Below are positions 7,460 to 16,426 of a stretch of 64,000 nt of DNA, in pieces (the first letter of the stretch is position 1; each line of letters opens with the position of its first letter). The notes beneath the pieces are model-generated. The model was given only the letters and a program-made list of their open reading frames with translations, was not told the origin of the DNA and made no database searches. The translations under genes were made by a program, and so were the position numbers. Origin of the DNA: Thalassomonas viridans. GTDB taxonomy: Bacteria; Pseudomonadota; Gammaproteobacteria; Enterobacterales; Alteromonadaceae. The DNA is taken from contig NZ_CP059733.1 of NCBI RefSeq assembly GCF_000948985.2, positions 2,914,001 through 2,978,000 on the forward strand, written 5' to 3'.

Positions 7460-9058
7460 TCAGGTGCCGGTACTGCCGACCGGCTCAGGATAGCCCTGCG
7501 GCAACATCGCCAGACTTTCTTCGGCGAAACCGACCCCGGCTTCGGTATAGAAGTTAAATACCTTGTCTATGCCGTATTCAGTCAGCTCTTCCCGTTCATC
7601 GTCATAGCGGGCGATGGCGGCAATTTGTCCCTGGTAATTGGCGGTTTTTAACTGGCTGGCAATGCTTTTGCTGTCCTGTACCGAAGGCAGGGCCAGCAGG
7701 ATCAGGTGGATCTTGCTCAGGTCGATATTTTCCCAGAAGAAGGCATCTTCCCCGTCGCCGTAGCAGGCCTGCATGCCTTTTTCGCTGATCTGCTTGATTT
7801 TTTCTTTGTCGGCATCCATACCCCAGACCCGGGTATTGCTGTGGGTGGATAACGCCTGGTAGGCCCCCATGCCGACCCGGCCCATGCCGATAACGATAAC
7901 CGGCGCATCCTGGGGCTGTTCGAACACGTCTTCGGGCAGGCGCAGGCTGCGTTCGAATTTCCTCAGGAAATCTTTATAACGGGCAAAGATATCATGGGAG
8001 AAACTGTAAAGGATATTGGTGAGCACAAAAGACAATGACACCGCCAGGGCCAGGATCACCAGCCACTCACTGGCCAGCCAGCCGGCTTTGACGCTGATGG
8101 CGGTGACGATCAGGCCGAATTCGCTGTAATTGCTTAACCCCAGGGCGCTTAAGTAGGCGGTACGGCAGCGGATTTTCAGTGCGCACAGCAGCAGGAAAAA
8201 CATCACGAATTTTACCGGCAACAGCAGCGCCAGCGCCGAAGCCAGTCCCAGCATCTGCCAGTCGGGCAGGGCGGTAAAGCCTATGGTCAGGAAAAAACCG
8301 ATTAAGAAGATGTCTTTGAAGCTAAGCAGGGACTTGGAAATCTCCGTTGCTTTGGGATGGGTAGCCAATAACATGCCGACCAGCAGGGCGCCGAGGTCGC
8401 CTTTGATATTGACCAGTTCAAACAGTTCATAACTGCCCAGCGCCAGGAAAAAGCCCGCCAAAGGCATTAACTCGCCGTGACCGGCGTGGCTGATCACCCG
8501 GCTGAGCAGCGGACGCAGCAGGAGTAAGGCCAGCAGCGCCGGCGCCCAGACAGAAGGAGTTTTGCCCGTGGCCAGCACCAGGAAAACGACGGCAACGATA
8601 TCCTGCATAACCAGGATACCGATAGCAAGTTTGCCGTGGCGGGTTTTCATTTCCCCTTGCTCTTCCAGCAGTTTGACCACGCAAACCGTGCTGCTGAAAT
8701 TTAAGGCAAAGGCCACCAGGGCGGCTGTGGCAAAGTCGAGATCGGCAAAATAGGCGACCCCGCCGACGATAAGCAGCTTAGCCAGTACAGCAACCGTTAC
8801 CACCCAGATCAGGGAGTGGCTTAAACTGGCCAGCCAGATCTCCGGTTTCAGTAAGTCTTTGACGTTCAGCTTTAAGCCTATGGTAAACAACATCAGGGTG
8901 ATGCCTAAATCTGCCAGCGTCTGCAGGCTGGCGTCTGCCTCAAAGCCGAGGAAATGCAGTAAAAAACCGGCAAAGAGGTAGCCGATAGAAGGGGGCAGCG
9001 ACACCGATTTTGATGCTAAGCCGCAAATAAACGCAAAAAGTATCCAGATAAATTCCAT
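7460..9058 (-). CDS. Kef-type cation:proton antiporter with RCK (TrkA-N) domain
   Basis: The 532-residue protein has an N-terminal Na+/H+-exchanger-type membrane domain (about residues 1-355, some 12 hydrophobic segments, conserved Asp in LVMQDIVAVV at 153). A cytosolic TrkA-N nucleotide-binding domain follows (VIVIGMGRVGMG, 387-398). Members such as KefB/KefC and YbaL move K+ or other monovalent cations against protons, gated by nucleotide or glutathione ligands. It is slightly shorter than YbaL/KefB (about 560-600) and lacks an obvious TrkA-C domain, so the ligand control may differ. It appears monocistronic: its stop faces the bidirectional terminator and its start lies 77 bp from the tesA stop on the same strand. 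Confidence 0.9.
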   Translation of the reverse strand: MEFIWILFAFICGLASKSVSLPPSIGYLFAGFLLHFLGFEADASLQTLADLGITLMLFTIGLKLNVKDLLKPEIWLASLSHSLIWVVTVAVLAKLLIVGGVAYFADLDFATAALVAFALNFSSTVCVVKLLEEQGEMKTRHGKLAIGILVMQDIVAVVFLVLATGKTPSVWAPALLALLLLRPLLSRVISHAGHGELMPLAGFFLALGSYELFELVNIKGDLGALLVGMLLATHPKATEISKSLLSFKDIFLIGFFLTIGFTALPDWQMLGLASALALLLPVKFVMFFLLLCALKIRCRTAYLSALGLSNYSEFGLIVTAISVKAGWLASEWLVILALAVSLSFVLTNILYSFSHDIFARYKDFLRKFERSLRLPEDVFEQPQDAPVIVIGMGRVGMGAYQALSTHSNTRVWGMDADKEKIKQISEKGMQACYGDGEDAFFWENIDLSKIHLILLALPSVQDSKSIASQLKTANYQGQIAAIARYDDEREELTEYGIDKVFNFYTEAGVGFAEESLAMLPQGYPEPVGSTGT

Positions 9059-9135
9059 TTGGCCCTCAAATTGTAAAATTTGCCATGTTGAATAATAAGC
9101 GGTTTGATGTTGTTAATCTTGTATGCTTTGTGTCT

Positions 9136-9789
9136 TTAATTAGTCTTTTGTTTGCTAGTTAATTGACTGTCGTCTTGCAGTAACTGGTGCAGCTGTTTAT
9201 GCATCACTTCCACAATCAGGGGCTGGGCCGCCTGGTTGGGATGTATGCCGTCTGCCTGCATCAATTTAGGGTTGGTGGCAATACTTTCCATAAAAAACTG
9301 CAATAACGGAATGTTTTCTTCTTTGGCGACCTGGGCAAAGATGTCGGTAAATAACTGGTTATATCTGGGACCGTAATTTGGTGGAATGCGTATGTTCATA
9401 ATCGCCACAGGAATGTCTTTCGCCTTGGCCAGCTGAATTATTTGTAACAAGTTGTTTTTGATCAGCTTGAGGGGAAAGCCCCTGAGGCCGTCATTACCGC
9501 CGAGTTCTATCAGCAGGTAATCGACTTTTTCTTTCGATAAAATTCCCGGCAGGCGAGATAAACCGCCCGCTGTGGTTTCCCCGCTTATGCTAGCATTAGT
9601 GAGCAGAAAAGATGCATTTTGTTGGCGCAGCTGCTGGTTAAGTATGCTGACCCAGCCTTCATTTTGTTGCATTCCATAGCTTGCACTGAGACTATCACCT
9701 AGTAATACAATAGAACTAGTCGCTTTAACCTGAGCACTTAGGGTTAGCAAGCAAAATATTAACAAAGTAAAAAAAGTATTTTTTATCAT
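9136..9789 (-). CDS. tesA: Acyl-CoA thioesterase I / lysophospholipase L1 (TesA, SGNH hydrolase)
   Basis: The 217-residue product has a signal peptide (IKNTFFTLLIFCLLTLSAQVKA) and all SGNH blocks: Ser33 in VLLGDSLSASYGM, the block III pair Asn99-Asp100 in ELGGNDG, and Asp180/His183 in ADGIHPNQ. Homologues are periplasmic esterases with thioesterase, protease I and lysophospholipase activity. The open frame continues upstream through the divergent ybbA gene, but the signal peptide fixes the start at 9789. Its start codon then overlaps that of ybbA: the bases CATG serve both. The tesA/ybbA/ybbP neighbourhood is conserved in E. coli. Confidence 0.92.
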   Translation of the reverse strand: MIKNTFFTLLIFCLLTLSAQVKATSSIVLLGDSLSASYGMQQNEGWVSILNQQLRQQNASFLLTNASISGETTAGGLSRLPGILSKEKVDYLLIELGGNDGLRGFPLKLIKNNLLQIIQLAKAKDIPVAIMNIRIPPNYGPRYNQLFTDIFAQVAKEENIPLLQFFMESIATNPKLMQADGIHPNQAAQPLIVEVMHKQLHQLLQDDSQLTSKQKTN

Positions 9790-10495
9790 GAAGTTAAATT
9801 CCGAAATTATCCTTAAAGCTGATGCGTTAGCCAAGTCAGTCGCTTTGGAAAATAAAAACCTGGATCTGCTACTAGAGATAAATCTTGAAGTTAATGCAGG
9901 CGAAACGTTGGCGATTGTAGGCTCCTCCGGCTCAGGTAAAACCACTTTATTGTCTTTACTTGCCGGGCTGGATTTACCCTCGTCAGGTGCAGTTTATCTT
10001 AAAAACCATGGTTTGCACCAGCTAAATGAAGAGCAGCGCAGCCAGGTACGCGCCGAACACGTCGGATTTATTTTCCAGCAGTTTCTTTTAGTTAACAGTT
10101 TGACGGCGCTGGAAAACGTGATGTTGCCCGCCGAGCTGGCCAATATGGAAAATGCCAGGGAAAGGGCCAAAGAGCTGCTTGAGCAGGTGGGGCTAGGGGA
10201 TCGCACCGAACATTTCCCTTCCCAGTTATCCGGCGGCGAGCAGCAAAGGGTGGCTATTGCCCGCGCCTTTATTTCCCAGCCGGATATTTTGTTTGCCGAT
10301 GAGCCTACCGGCAACCTGGATACCCGCACCGGCGAGCATATCACCGAGCTGCTGTTTAACCTTAACCAGCAATTTGGTACTACCTTAGTGCTGGTGACCC
10401 ATGATCCTAAGCTGGCGGATAAGTGCCAGCGCCGGGTGGTGATGGAAAGCGGGCAGTTGACGGAAGAAGTCACCAGCATTGCCAATGTCAGTTAA
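9788..10495 (+). CDS. ybbA: ABC transporter ATP-binding protein YbbA
   Basis: The 235-residue protein is a LolD/MacB-type ATPase: Walker A GSSGSGKT (45-52), Q-loop FIFQQFLLV (95-103), signature LSGGEQQR (147-154), Walker B ILFADEPTGNLD with Asp171-Glu172, and H-loop VTHD. It pairs with the FtsX-like permease encoded 33 bp downstream. The substrate of YbbAP is not firmly established; related systems work on outer membrane or periplasmic substrates rather than classical import. The start codon overlaps the divergent tesA start, so its promoter and ribosome binding site must lie within the tesA coding region. Confidence 0.92.
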   Translation: MKLNSEIILKADALAKSVALENKNLDLLLEINLEVNAGETLAIVGSSGSGKTTLLSLLAGLDLPSSGAVYLKNHGLHQLNEEQRSQVRAEHVGFIFQQFLLVNSLTALENVMLPAELANMENARERAKELLEQVGLGDRTEHFPSQLSGGEQQRVAIARAFISQPDILFADEPTGNLDTRTGEHITELLFNLNQQFGTTLVLVTHDPKLADKCQRRVVMESGQLTEEVTSIANVS

Positions 10496-10528
10496 CAGGA
10501 CTTTTTGCTACCAGGAAACATACGCCAT

Positions 10529-13099
10529 ATGAATATTTTTAAAGCTGTCTGGTTCAGGCAATCGAAACGTTTGTTGCTGCATGAGCTGCGCCGGGGGGAT
10601 CTGACCATTATCTGCCTGGCGATTGTGCTGGCGGTGGCCACGGTATATTCCCTGTCGGGCTTTTCCGGCCAGATTCAGCAGGCGCTGCTGAATAAAAGCA
10701 CCAGCTTTATTGCCTCAGACCGGGTGCTGCAAACCAGCCGCGAGGTCGATCCCGCTATTATCAGTAAAAGTGAGCAGCTGGGACTCGATAATGCCAAGCA
10801 GGTATTGATGTCGTCTATGGTGTTTGCCGGCGACAAGATGCAGCTGGCGCAGCTAAAAGCCGTCACCGATGCCTATCCGTTAAGAGGAGAGCTGCTGGTT
10901 TCTTTTCCGCAGCATAACCAGGTGAATCAGCGCCGTAATGCCCCTGAGCCGGGCAAGGTCTGGGTGGAAAAGAAATTATTGACCGCCCTGGATTTAGCCA
11001 TGGGGGATAAGCTGGAGATAGGCGTCGGCAGTTTTGTGCTCGACGGTATTATCGAGCAGATCCCCGATGCCAGTTTCAGCGTCTTTACCAATGGTCCGGC
11101 GATTATCTTGAACGAGTCGGATATGGGGAAAACCCAGCTGATCCAGCCCGCCAGCCGCTTAACCTATAAATATTTGTTTGCCGGTGAAAAAGAAGCGGTT
11201 GACGCCTTTGAAGCCTGGATCAAGCCGCAAGTGAACGAAACCCAGCGCTGGTATGACATTCAGTCGCGCCAGTCGCCGCTTGCCAATGCCCTTAACCGGG
11301 CGGAAAAATACCTTTCCCTGGCCAGTATGCTGGGTATCATCCTGGCCGCGGTGGCGGTCGCCGTTGCCAGCCGCCGCTACAGCCACAGGCACCAGCCTAT
11401 GGTGGCGGTGTTTAAGGCCATGGGGGCCTCTATGGCCCATATCCAAAAGCTTTATTGCCTGCACTGGGGACTGTTGAGTCTTTTCGGTATTTTGCTGGGT
11501 CTTATGCTGGGTTATGCCTTATTGCAGGGGGGCTTATATGCGGTGAGCGACTTTTTGCCGGTGACGGATTTTACCTTCAGCTGGTATCCGCTGGTGATTG
11601 CCTGTGTGACCGGTTTGATTTGCGCCATTGCTTTTGCGGTGACGCCGCTGAAACATCTGGTGGCGACACCTGCCTTGTCGGTGATCCGCGGTTTTGGCCA
11701 GCAGGACTGCTCAGCCGATAACGGCAAAGCCCTTTCTTTCGGGCAAAAAGTACGGCAAGGGGGGCAATATCTGTTACCCCTGGCGGCGTTGTTTGCCTTG
11801 CTGGTGATGTTCAGCAAAGATTTGTTGCTCAGTTTTGCCCTGCTGATCGGCGGCATTTTGGTGTCGGGTATCTTGGTACTGTTTGGCCGGGGCCTGATGA
11901 GCGCCGGACGGGTTGCCGGCACCCAGGCGGGCAAATCCTGGCATCTGGCGATGGCCAACCTGAAACGGCGGGCAAAGGAAAACAGCGTCCAGCTGGTGAG
12001 TTTTACTATTGCCATTAAGCTTTTGCTGCTGATTGTGGTGATCCGCAGTGCCCTGCTCAGTGAATGGCAGCAGCAATTGCCCCAGGATGCCCCCAACCGT
12101 TTTCTGATTAACGTCAGCCAGGTGGAGGTTGCCGAGGTAGATGATTTTGTTGCCAAGCACGGGTTAAAAACCAGCGGCTTGTATCCCGTGGTACGGGGAC
12201 GGTTAACCGCCATCAATGAAGAGAAAGTTGCGCAAAAAGTTACGAAAGAAGAAGACAAGGCATCGGATAACGGTCGCCGCGGCGTTGGCCGTGAGCTTAA
12301 CCTGACCTGGCGCGAGCAGCTGCCAAAGGAAAACAAGCTCCTTGACGGCAGCTGGTGGGGCGGGGAAGGCGCTAACGGCAGCCAGCAGCCGCAGGTCTCG
12401 GTCGAGCTGGGCGTGGCCGAGCGTTTGCAGGTGAAAGTCGGGGATACTTTGACTTTCCAGCTTGGCAGCGAATCTTTCACTGTGCCTGTGACCAGTATCC
12501 GGGAAGTGAACTGGCAGTCGATGCAGCCGAACTTCTTTATGATCTTCAGCCCGGGTGTGTTGGCGGACTTTCCTGCCACCTATATTTCATCCCTTTATGT
12601 GCCGGATGAAAAAGATGATGCCCTGCAGGATTTTATGGCGCAGCATCCGACCATTTCCATGATAGATGTCGATGCCATGATAGGGCAGCTGCACAGCGTG
12701 ATCGCTCAGGTATCGCTGGCGGTGGAATTTATCCTGGTGCTGGTAGTGATTGCTGGCTCCCTGGTGCTGGTGGCCCAGGTGCAGGCCAGCATGGAAGAGC
12801 GCGAGCGGGAAGTGGCGATTTTGCGGACTTTGGGAGCCAAAGGGGCGTTGCTGAGAAACAGCGTCTTGTTTGAGTTTGTCGCCCTGGGGGCGATTGCCGG
12901 CCTGATGGCCAGTGTGGCCATGGAAATTGCCGTGTACTTTCTGCAGACCCGGGTATTTGAAATGAGCGCCAGCCTGCACTTTCAGTACTGGGGGCTGGGT
13001 ATAGTTTCCGGTGGTGTGTTTGTCGGCCTGGTGGGCATGCTTAGCTGCTGGCGCTTGCTGAATATGTCAAGCGTTACCCTGATCCGCCGCACCATGTAA
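10529..13099 (+). CDS. ybbP: FtsX-like ABC transporter permease YbbP
   Basis: The 856-residue protein has the type VII ABC permease layout: an N-terminal membrane helix (TIICLAIVLAVATVYSLSG), a large extracytoplasmic domain, a middle block of membrane helices with an FtsX domain (about 260-390), a second periplasmic domain, and a C-terminal FtsX domain (VEFILVLVVIAGSLVLVAQ onward, with the EEREREVAILRTLGA coupling region). The ATG at 10529 (MNIFKAVWFRQ) is preferred to an in-frame TTG at 10505; AGGAA lies 13 bases upstream. It forms a transporter with YbbA. The middle periplasmic domain contains a charged insertion (KVTKEEDKASDNGRRG). Confidence 0.9.
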   Translation: MNIFKAVWFRQSKRLLLHELRRGDLTIICLAIVLAVATVYSLSGFSGQIQQALLNKSTSFIASDRVLQTSREVDPAIISKSEQLGLDNAKQVLMSSMVFAGDKMQLAQLKAVTDAYPLRGELLVSFPQHNQVNQRRNAPEPGKVWVEKKLLTALDLAMGDKLEIGVGSFVLDGIIEQIPDASFSVFTNGPAIILNESDMGKTQLIQPASRLTYKYLFAGEKEAVDAFEAWIKPQVNETQRWYDIQSRQSPLANALNRAEKYLSLASMLGIILAAVAVAVASRRYSHRHQPMVAVFKAMGASMAHIQKLYCLHWGLLSLFGILLGLMLGYALLQGGLYAVSDFLPVTDFTFSWYPLVIACVTGLICAIAFAVTPLKHLVATPALSVIRGFGQQDCSADNGKALSFGQKVRQGGQYLLPLAALFALLVMFSKDLLLSFALLIGGILVSGILVLFGRGLMSAGRVAGTQAGKSWHLAMANLKRRAKENSVQLVSFTIAIKLLLLIVVIRSALLSEWQQQLPQDAPNRFLINVSQVEVAEVDDFVAKHGLKTSGLYPVVRGRLTAINEEKVAQKVTKEEDKASDNGRRGVGRELNLTWREQLPKENKLLDGSWWGGEGANGSQQPQVSVELGVAERLQVKVGDTLTFQLGSESFTVPVTSIREVNWQSMQPNFFMIFSPGVLADFPATYISSLYVPDEKDDALQDFMAQHPTISMIDVDAMIGQLHSVIAQVSLAVEFILVLVVIAGSLVLVAQVQASMEEREREVAILRTLGAKGALLRNSVLFEFVALGAIAGLMASVAMEIAVYFLQTRVFEMSASLHFQYWGLGIVSGGVFVGLVGMLSCWRLLNMSSVTLIRRTM

Positions 13100-13120
13100 A
13101 ATAGCCTCAGGTTTATCGAG

Positions 13121-13148
13121 ATAAAGGCTTGCTGCGGCAAGCCTTTAT
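13121..13148. terminator. Bidirectional terminator between ybbP and yfcH
   Basis: A perfect 12-bp stem (ATAAAGGCTTGC 13121-13132 with GCAAGCCTTTAT 13137-13148) has a TGCG tetraloop. The A/T-rich flanks supply a short U-tract in both directions. Its last base falls in the yfcH stop codon. It sits between two convergent genes, as expected for a shared terminator. Confidence 0.85.
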
Positions 13149-14077
13149 TATGTGGTCAACAGCTGTGCCAGCGCCTGCTTTAACGCCGGATAATTGAAGG
13201 TAAAGCCGGCATCCAGCAGTTTTTTCGGTACCACATGCTGGCCGTGGATCAGCAGTTCTGCCATTTCTCCCACCAGCACTTTTAACACCGGCCCTGGCAT
13301 AGGAAAAATACAGGGGCGGTGCAGCTGTTTTGCCAGTGCCCGGCTGAATTCGAGATTGCTGACCGGTGTCGGCGCCGTCAGGTTGACCGCACCTGAGATG
13401 TTTTCTTCCTCTATCAGAAAGTCCAGTGCCCGGCAGATATCTTCTATATGTATCCAGGACATATACTGACGGCCATCGGCAACCGGCCCTCCCAGCCCGA
13501 AAGAAAAGGGGGGGAGCATTTTGCCCAGCGCACCGCCGTCTTTGCTTAGTACTATACCGGTACGCAGCAGACAAAGCCGGGTATTGCTTTGGCATTGCCG
13601 GGCTTTTTCTTCCCAGGTATTGCATAACTCATGGCTGAATTCCGGGTAACAGCCGGTAAAGTCTTCATCTATATCCAAAGCCTGCTGGCGGCCGTAAAAG
13701 CCGATGGCGGAGCCGGAGAGGAATACGGCCGGCGGGGAAGTGGACTGGTTGATCAACCGGGCCAGATGCTCTGTGATCTGCCAGCGGCTCTGGCATAACA
13801 GCTGTTTTTGTTTTTCACTCCAGCGTTTGTTCGCCAGCGATTCTCCCTGTAAGTTGATTACAGTATCAAAGGCATCCAGGTTCTGATAACTCTCTAAGTG
13901 CTGGATCAGGGTAATGGCGTTTTTGCCCTGCTGTCCATTGGAAACTTTTGCTGTCTCTTCGGAAAATATTTTGGGGTGCAGCTGCCGGCTCAGTACGGTA
14001 AAGTGATGTTTGTGCTGATATTTCTTAATAAAATGCCCGCCGATTAAGCCAGTGCCCCCGGTGATCAGGATATTCAT
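13148..14077 (-). CDS. yfcH: TIGR01777-type NAD(P)-dependent epimerase YfcH
   Basis: The 309-residue protein is an extended short-chain dehydrogenase: N-terminal Rossmann motif ILITGGTGLIGGH (G7-x2-G10-x2-G13), the family run VINLQGESLANKRWSEKQK, SGSAIGFYG with the catalytic-type Tyr, and a C-terminal DUF1731 segment (HVVPKKLLDAGFTFNYPAL). E. coli YfcH is the type member (297 residues); its substrate is unknown and related plant and cyanobacterial proteins act in cell division or chlororespiration. It is divergent from the permease gene at 14297 with about 220 bp between. Confidence 0.92.
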   Translation of the reverse strand: MNILITGGTGLIGGHFIKKYQHKHHFTVLSRQLHPKIFSEETAKVSNGQQGKNAITLIQHLESYQNLDAFDTVINLQGESLANKRWSEKQKQLLCQSRWQITEHLARLINQSTSPPAVFLSGSAIGFYGRQQALDIDEDFTGCYPEFSHELCNTWEEKARQCQSNTRLCLLRTGIVLSKDGGALGKMLPPFSFGLGGPVADGRQYMSWIHIEDICRALDFLIEEENISGAVNLTAPTPVSNLEFSRALAKQLHRPCIFPMPGPVLKVLVGEMAELLIHGQHVVPKKLLDAGFTFNYPALKQALAQLLTT

Positions 14078-14296
14078 AAGTTTGAACCTTAATTTTCGTT
14101 AGTATCGAGCTTAGTCCATTTTGTTTGTTTTCGGGGGATATCTTGGTTATTGATAAGCACTTTAAGTCCCGGCGTTTAAGCCCATATATGAAAAGCGCAA
14201 TGTCATGAAGGAATTATCAAAATTTATTACGGCTTTTACCGGGTTTTAGCGTATAGTCTTGGCTTTAAAACCAAGAACAAAAGAAAAAGTTTATTT

Positions 14297-15364
14297 ATGG
14301 GATTAACCACGAATCACAGCAGTGCCGTTAAGGCGCTTTTGGTAACCGCTGCGCTTTTTATTATCCTGGCGGGCATTAAAACCGCGGCTAATATTTTAGT
14401 ACCTTTCTTGTTGTCGGTCTTTATCGCCATTATCTGCAATCCCCTGGTGGCAAAAGCCAGCAAGTATAAAATCCCCAATGTGATTTCCGTGCTGCTGGTG
14501 ATCCTGATTTTTGTTACCGTCGCCCTTTTCCTTGCCGGCCTGGTGGGCAATTCCCTGAACGAGCTGTCGCTGCTGTTGCCCGAATACCGGGCGCAGCTGA
14601 AAGAGCAGTTTGTCTGGGTTACCGAAAAGCTGGCCAACTACAATATCCAGATCTCTTCTGCGGTCTTGGTGGAATATTTCGATCCCGGGGCGGCCATAAG
14701 CCTGGCGGCGGATATGCTCAGCGGCCTGGGCGGGGTGATGGCCAATATGTTTTTGATCATTATGACGGTAGTTTTTATGCTGTTTGAAGCCTCGGGCATC
14801 CCGAAAAAATTGCACCTGGCCCTGGACGACCCAGAAATGCGCCTTAAGCAAATCGATAAATTTCTGTCTTCGGTTAACCATTACATTGCCATTAAAACCC
14901 TGGTGAGCATTGCGACAGGCGTTTGTGTGTCTGTGATGCTATGGACCTTTGGCCTGGACTTTTTCCTGTTGTGGGGGGTACTGGCGTTTTTACTTAACTA
15001 TATTCCCAATATCGGCTCTATTATTGCCGCGGTACCGGCCATGTCGCTGGCGGTGCTGCAGCTTGGCCCGGGCAGTGCCGGCTTGATAGGTCTTGGTTAT
15101 CTGATGATCAACACCGTGATGGGTAATGCGGTAGAGCCGAGGTACCTGGGCAGGGGGCTGGGGTTGTCTACCCTGGTGGTATTTTTGTCGTTGATTTTTT
15201 GGGGCTGGTTATTGGGCACGGTAGGCATGTTATTATCTGTGCCTTTGACCATGATAGTGAAAATTGCCCTGGAAAGTTCATCTGAAGGCCGCTGGCTGGC
15301 TGTGCTTTTGTCGGGGAACGAGCCTGAGAGCGGGCCTGGAGATGAGGCTAAAGGGAAAGCTTAG
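14297..15364 (+). CDS. AI-2E family transporter (PF01594 permease)
   Basis: The 355-residue polytopic protein shows the usual family pattern: a pair of N-terminal helices (LVTAALFIILAGIKTAANILVPFLLSVFIAIICNPLV, given here in two parts: residues about 12-30 and 32-50), a helix at 61-83, a soluble middle segment, then a block of five helices. That block contains FLLNYIPNIGSIIAAVPA and the closing PLTMIVKIALE. The family includes TqsA and YdiK. Despite the name, most members are not shown to export autoinducer-2, and some are Na+/H+ antiporters. The gene stands just upstream of a methyltransferase gene (27 bp), possibly as one transcript. Confidence 0.88.
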   Translation: MGLTTNHSSAVKALLVTAALFIILAGIKTAANILVPFLLSVFIAIICNPLVAKASKYKIPNVISVLLVILIFVTVALFLAGLVGNSLNELSLLLPEYRAQLKEQFVWVTEKLANYNIQISSAVLVEYFDPGAAISLAADMLSGLGGVMANMFLIIMTVVFMLFEASGIPKKLHLALDDPEMRLKQIDKFLSSVNHYIAIKTLVSIATGVCVSVMLWTFGLDFFLLWGVLAFLLNYIPNIGSIIAAVPAMSLAVLQLGPGSAGLIGLGYLMINTVMGNAVEPRYLGRGLGLSTLVVFLSLIFWGWLLGTVGMLLSVPLTMIVKIALESSSEGRWLAVLLSGNEPESGPGDEAKGKA

Positions 15365-15391
15365 TCCCTGATTGCTATGAGGAAGTTTTTG

Positions 15392-15853
15392 ATGTCCAAA
15401 CTTGAATTGAAAATTCCGCCGGTGCTTTTAGTGCTGATTTTTGCCCTCTTGATGTGGTCTGTGGCAAGCTGGCAGCCGCAAGCTTTCCTGTCTGCTCCAT
15501 ATTCGCTTATCCTGGCGCTAATCGCTGTGATCTCGGGGGCCCTTGTTGCCCTTGCCGGGGTTTTGTCTTTTAAGCGCGTCAGTACAACGGTTAATCCCAT
15601 GTCGCCGGGGCAGGCATCTTCACTGGTGATCCGCGGCATCTATCATTATACCCGCAACCCTATGTACCTGGGTTTTGCCCTGGCTTTGCTTGGCTGGGGT
15701 TTTTATTTGGCCAATTTCTACAGCCTGTTGCTGCTGTTGCCTTTTATCGCTTATATGTCCCGCTTTCAGATCCGGCCGGAGGAGGCGGCGCTGGAAGCGA
15801 ACTTCGGTGAAGCCTTTGTACGTTATAAAAGCCAGGTACGGCGCTGGCTGTGA
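15392..15853 (+). CDS. Isoprenylcysteine carboxyl methyltransferase-family membrane protein
   Basis: The 153-residue protein has four hydrophobic segments (about 10-27, 33-55, 82-100 and 103-118) and the family's SAM-binding signature GIYHYTRNPMYLGF. The C-terminal RPEEAALEANFGEAFVRYKSQVRRWL is the conserved Glu/Arg end of ICMT/PEMT-like enzymes. Such proteins methylate small or lipid substrates at the membrane; the substrate here is unknown. The ATG at 15392 is chosen because GAGGAAG lies 7 bases upstream; an in-frame ATG at 15377 contains that site within its coding sequence. A cupin gene follows after 22 bp. Confidence 0.85.
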   Translation: MSKLELKIPPVLLVLIFALLMWSVASWQPQAFLSAPYSLILALIAVISGALVALAGVLSFKRVSTTVNPMSPGQASSLVIRGIYHYTRNPMYLGFALALLGWGFYLANFYSLLLLLPFIAYMSRFQIRPEEAALEANFGEAFVRYKSQVRRWL

Positions 15854-15875
15854 CTTAAACCAGGAGGGGTTGTTA

Positions 15876-16358
15876 ATGGATAAATATATAATCACCAGGG
15901 AAGAAATTGAGGATTACCCCGGGATAGAGAAAGCACATTTTCTCAATCACAACGCCGTGCGCCGCAATAAGTCCCTTGGAGATCTCACCGGCTTAAACGG
16001 CATAGGATTTCACCTTATCGAAATCCAGCCGGGTTTCGAGTCTACCGAGTTCCATCAGCATTATTTTGAAGAGGAATGTGTTTATATTCTTGCCGGGGAA
16101 GCTGAGGCCAGGATTGGCGATGATATCAGCCGGGTAAAGGCAGGGGATTTTATCGGCTACCGGGCAGGGGGACTGGCGCATAGCCTGAAAAATACCGGCG
16201 ATCAGCTGTTACGTTGTATTGTGGTTGGCCAGCGCTTAGATCACGATGTCGCGGATTATCCTGATTTGCAAAAGCGCATATACCGCAATAAGGGCTGTCA
16301 GTGGAACCTGGTGGACATAGAAGCGATTGAAACGCCTTTGGCAGGGAAGAAAAAATAA
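15876..16358 (+). CDS. Cupin domain protein
   Basis: The 160-residue product is a single-domain cupin. Motif 1 is seen as STEFHQHYFEEECVYILAGE (metal-ligand His, His and Glu in the positions used by the family) and motif 2 as GDFIGYRAGGLAHSLKN with its His. The C-terminus adds DHDVADYPDLQKRIYRN, seen in a cupin subgroup often annotated as auxin-binding-like or transcription-associated. No substrate can be assigned. The ATG at 15876 has a textbook AGGAGG site at 15862-15867; the same frame stays open upstream through the methyltransferase gene but that is a shadow. Confidence 0.88.
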   Translation: MDKYIITREEIEDYPGIEKAHFLNHNAVRRNKSLGDLTGLNGIGFHLIEIQPGFESTEFHQHYFEEECVYILAGEAEARIGDDISRVKAGDFIGYRAGGLAHSLKNTGDQLLRCIVVGQRLDHDVADYPDLQKRIYRNKGCQWNLVDIEAIETPLAGKKK

Positions 16359-16378
16359 CCCAAAAAACCTGACATGGA

Positions 16379-16408
16379 CAGGCATTGGAAGGGTTAAGCC
16401 AATGCCTG
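16379..16408. terminator. Stem-loop between convergent cupin and SGNH hydrolase genes
   Basis: A perfect 10-bp stem (CAGGCATTGG 16379-16388 with CCAATGCCTG 16399-16408) and a 10-base loop lie between the two convergent stops. A TTTTTT run appears on the minus strand about 10 bases past the stem; the plus strand lacks a U-tract. It probably ends the minus-strand hydrolase transcript. Confidence 0.55.
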
Positions 16409-16426
16409 CGTGTTATCGGGGAGCGC

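Noticed and set aside
9994..10485. 163-codon minus-strand frame within ybbA
   Set aside because: Antisense shadow of a gene with complete ABC ATPase motifs.
11512..12579. 355-codon minus-strand frame opposite ybbP
   Set aside because: Ser/Arg/Lys-rich composition typical of an antisense shadow; ybbP on the other strand is well supported by family motifs.
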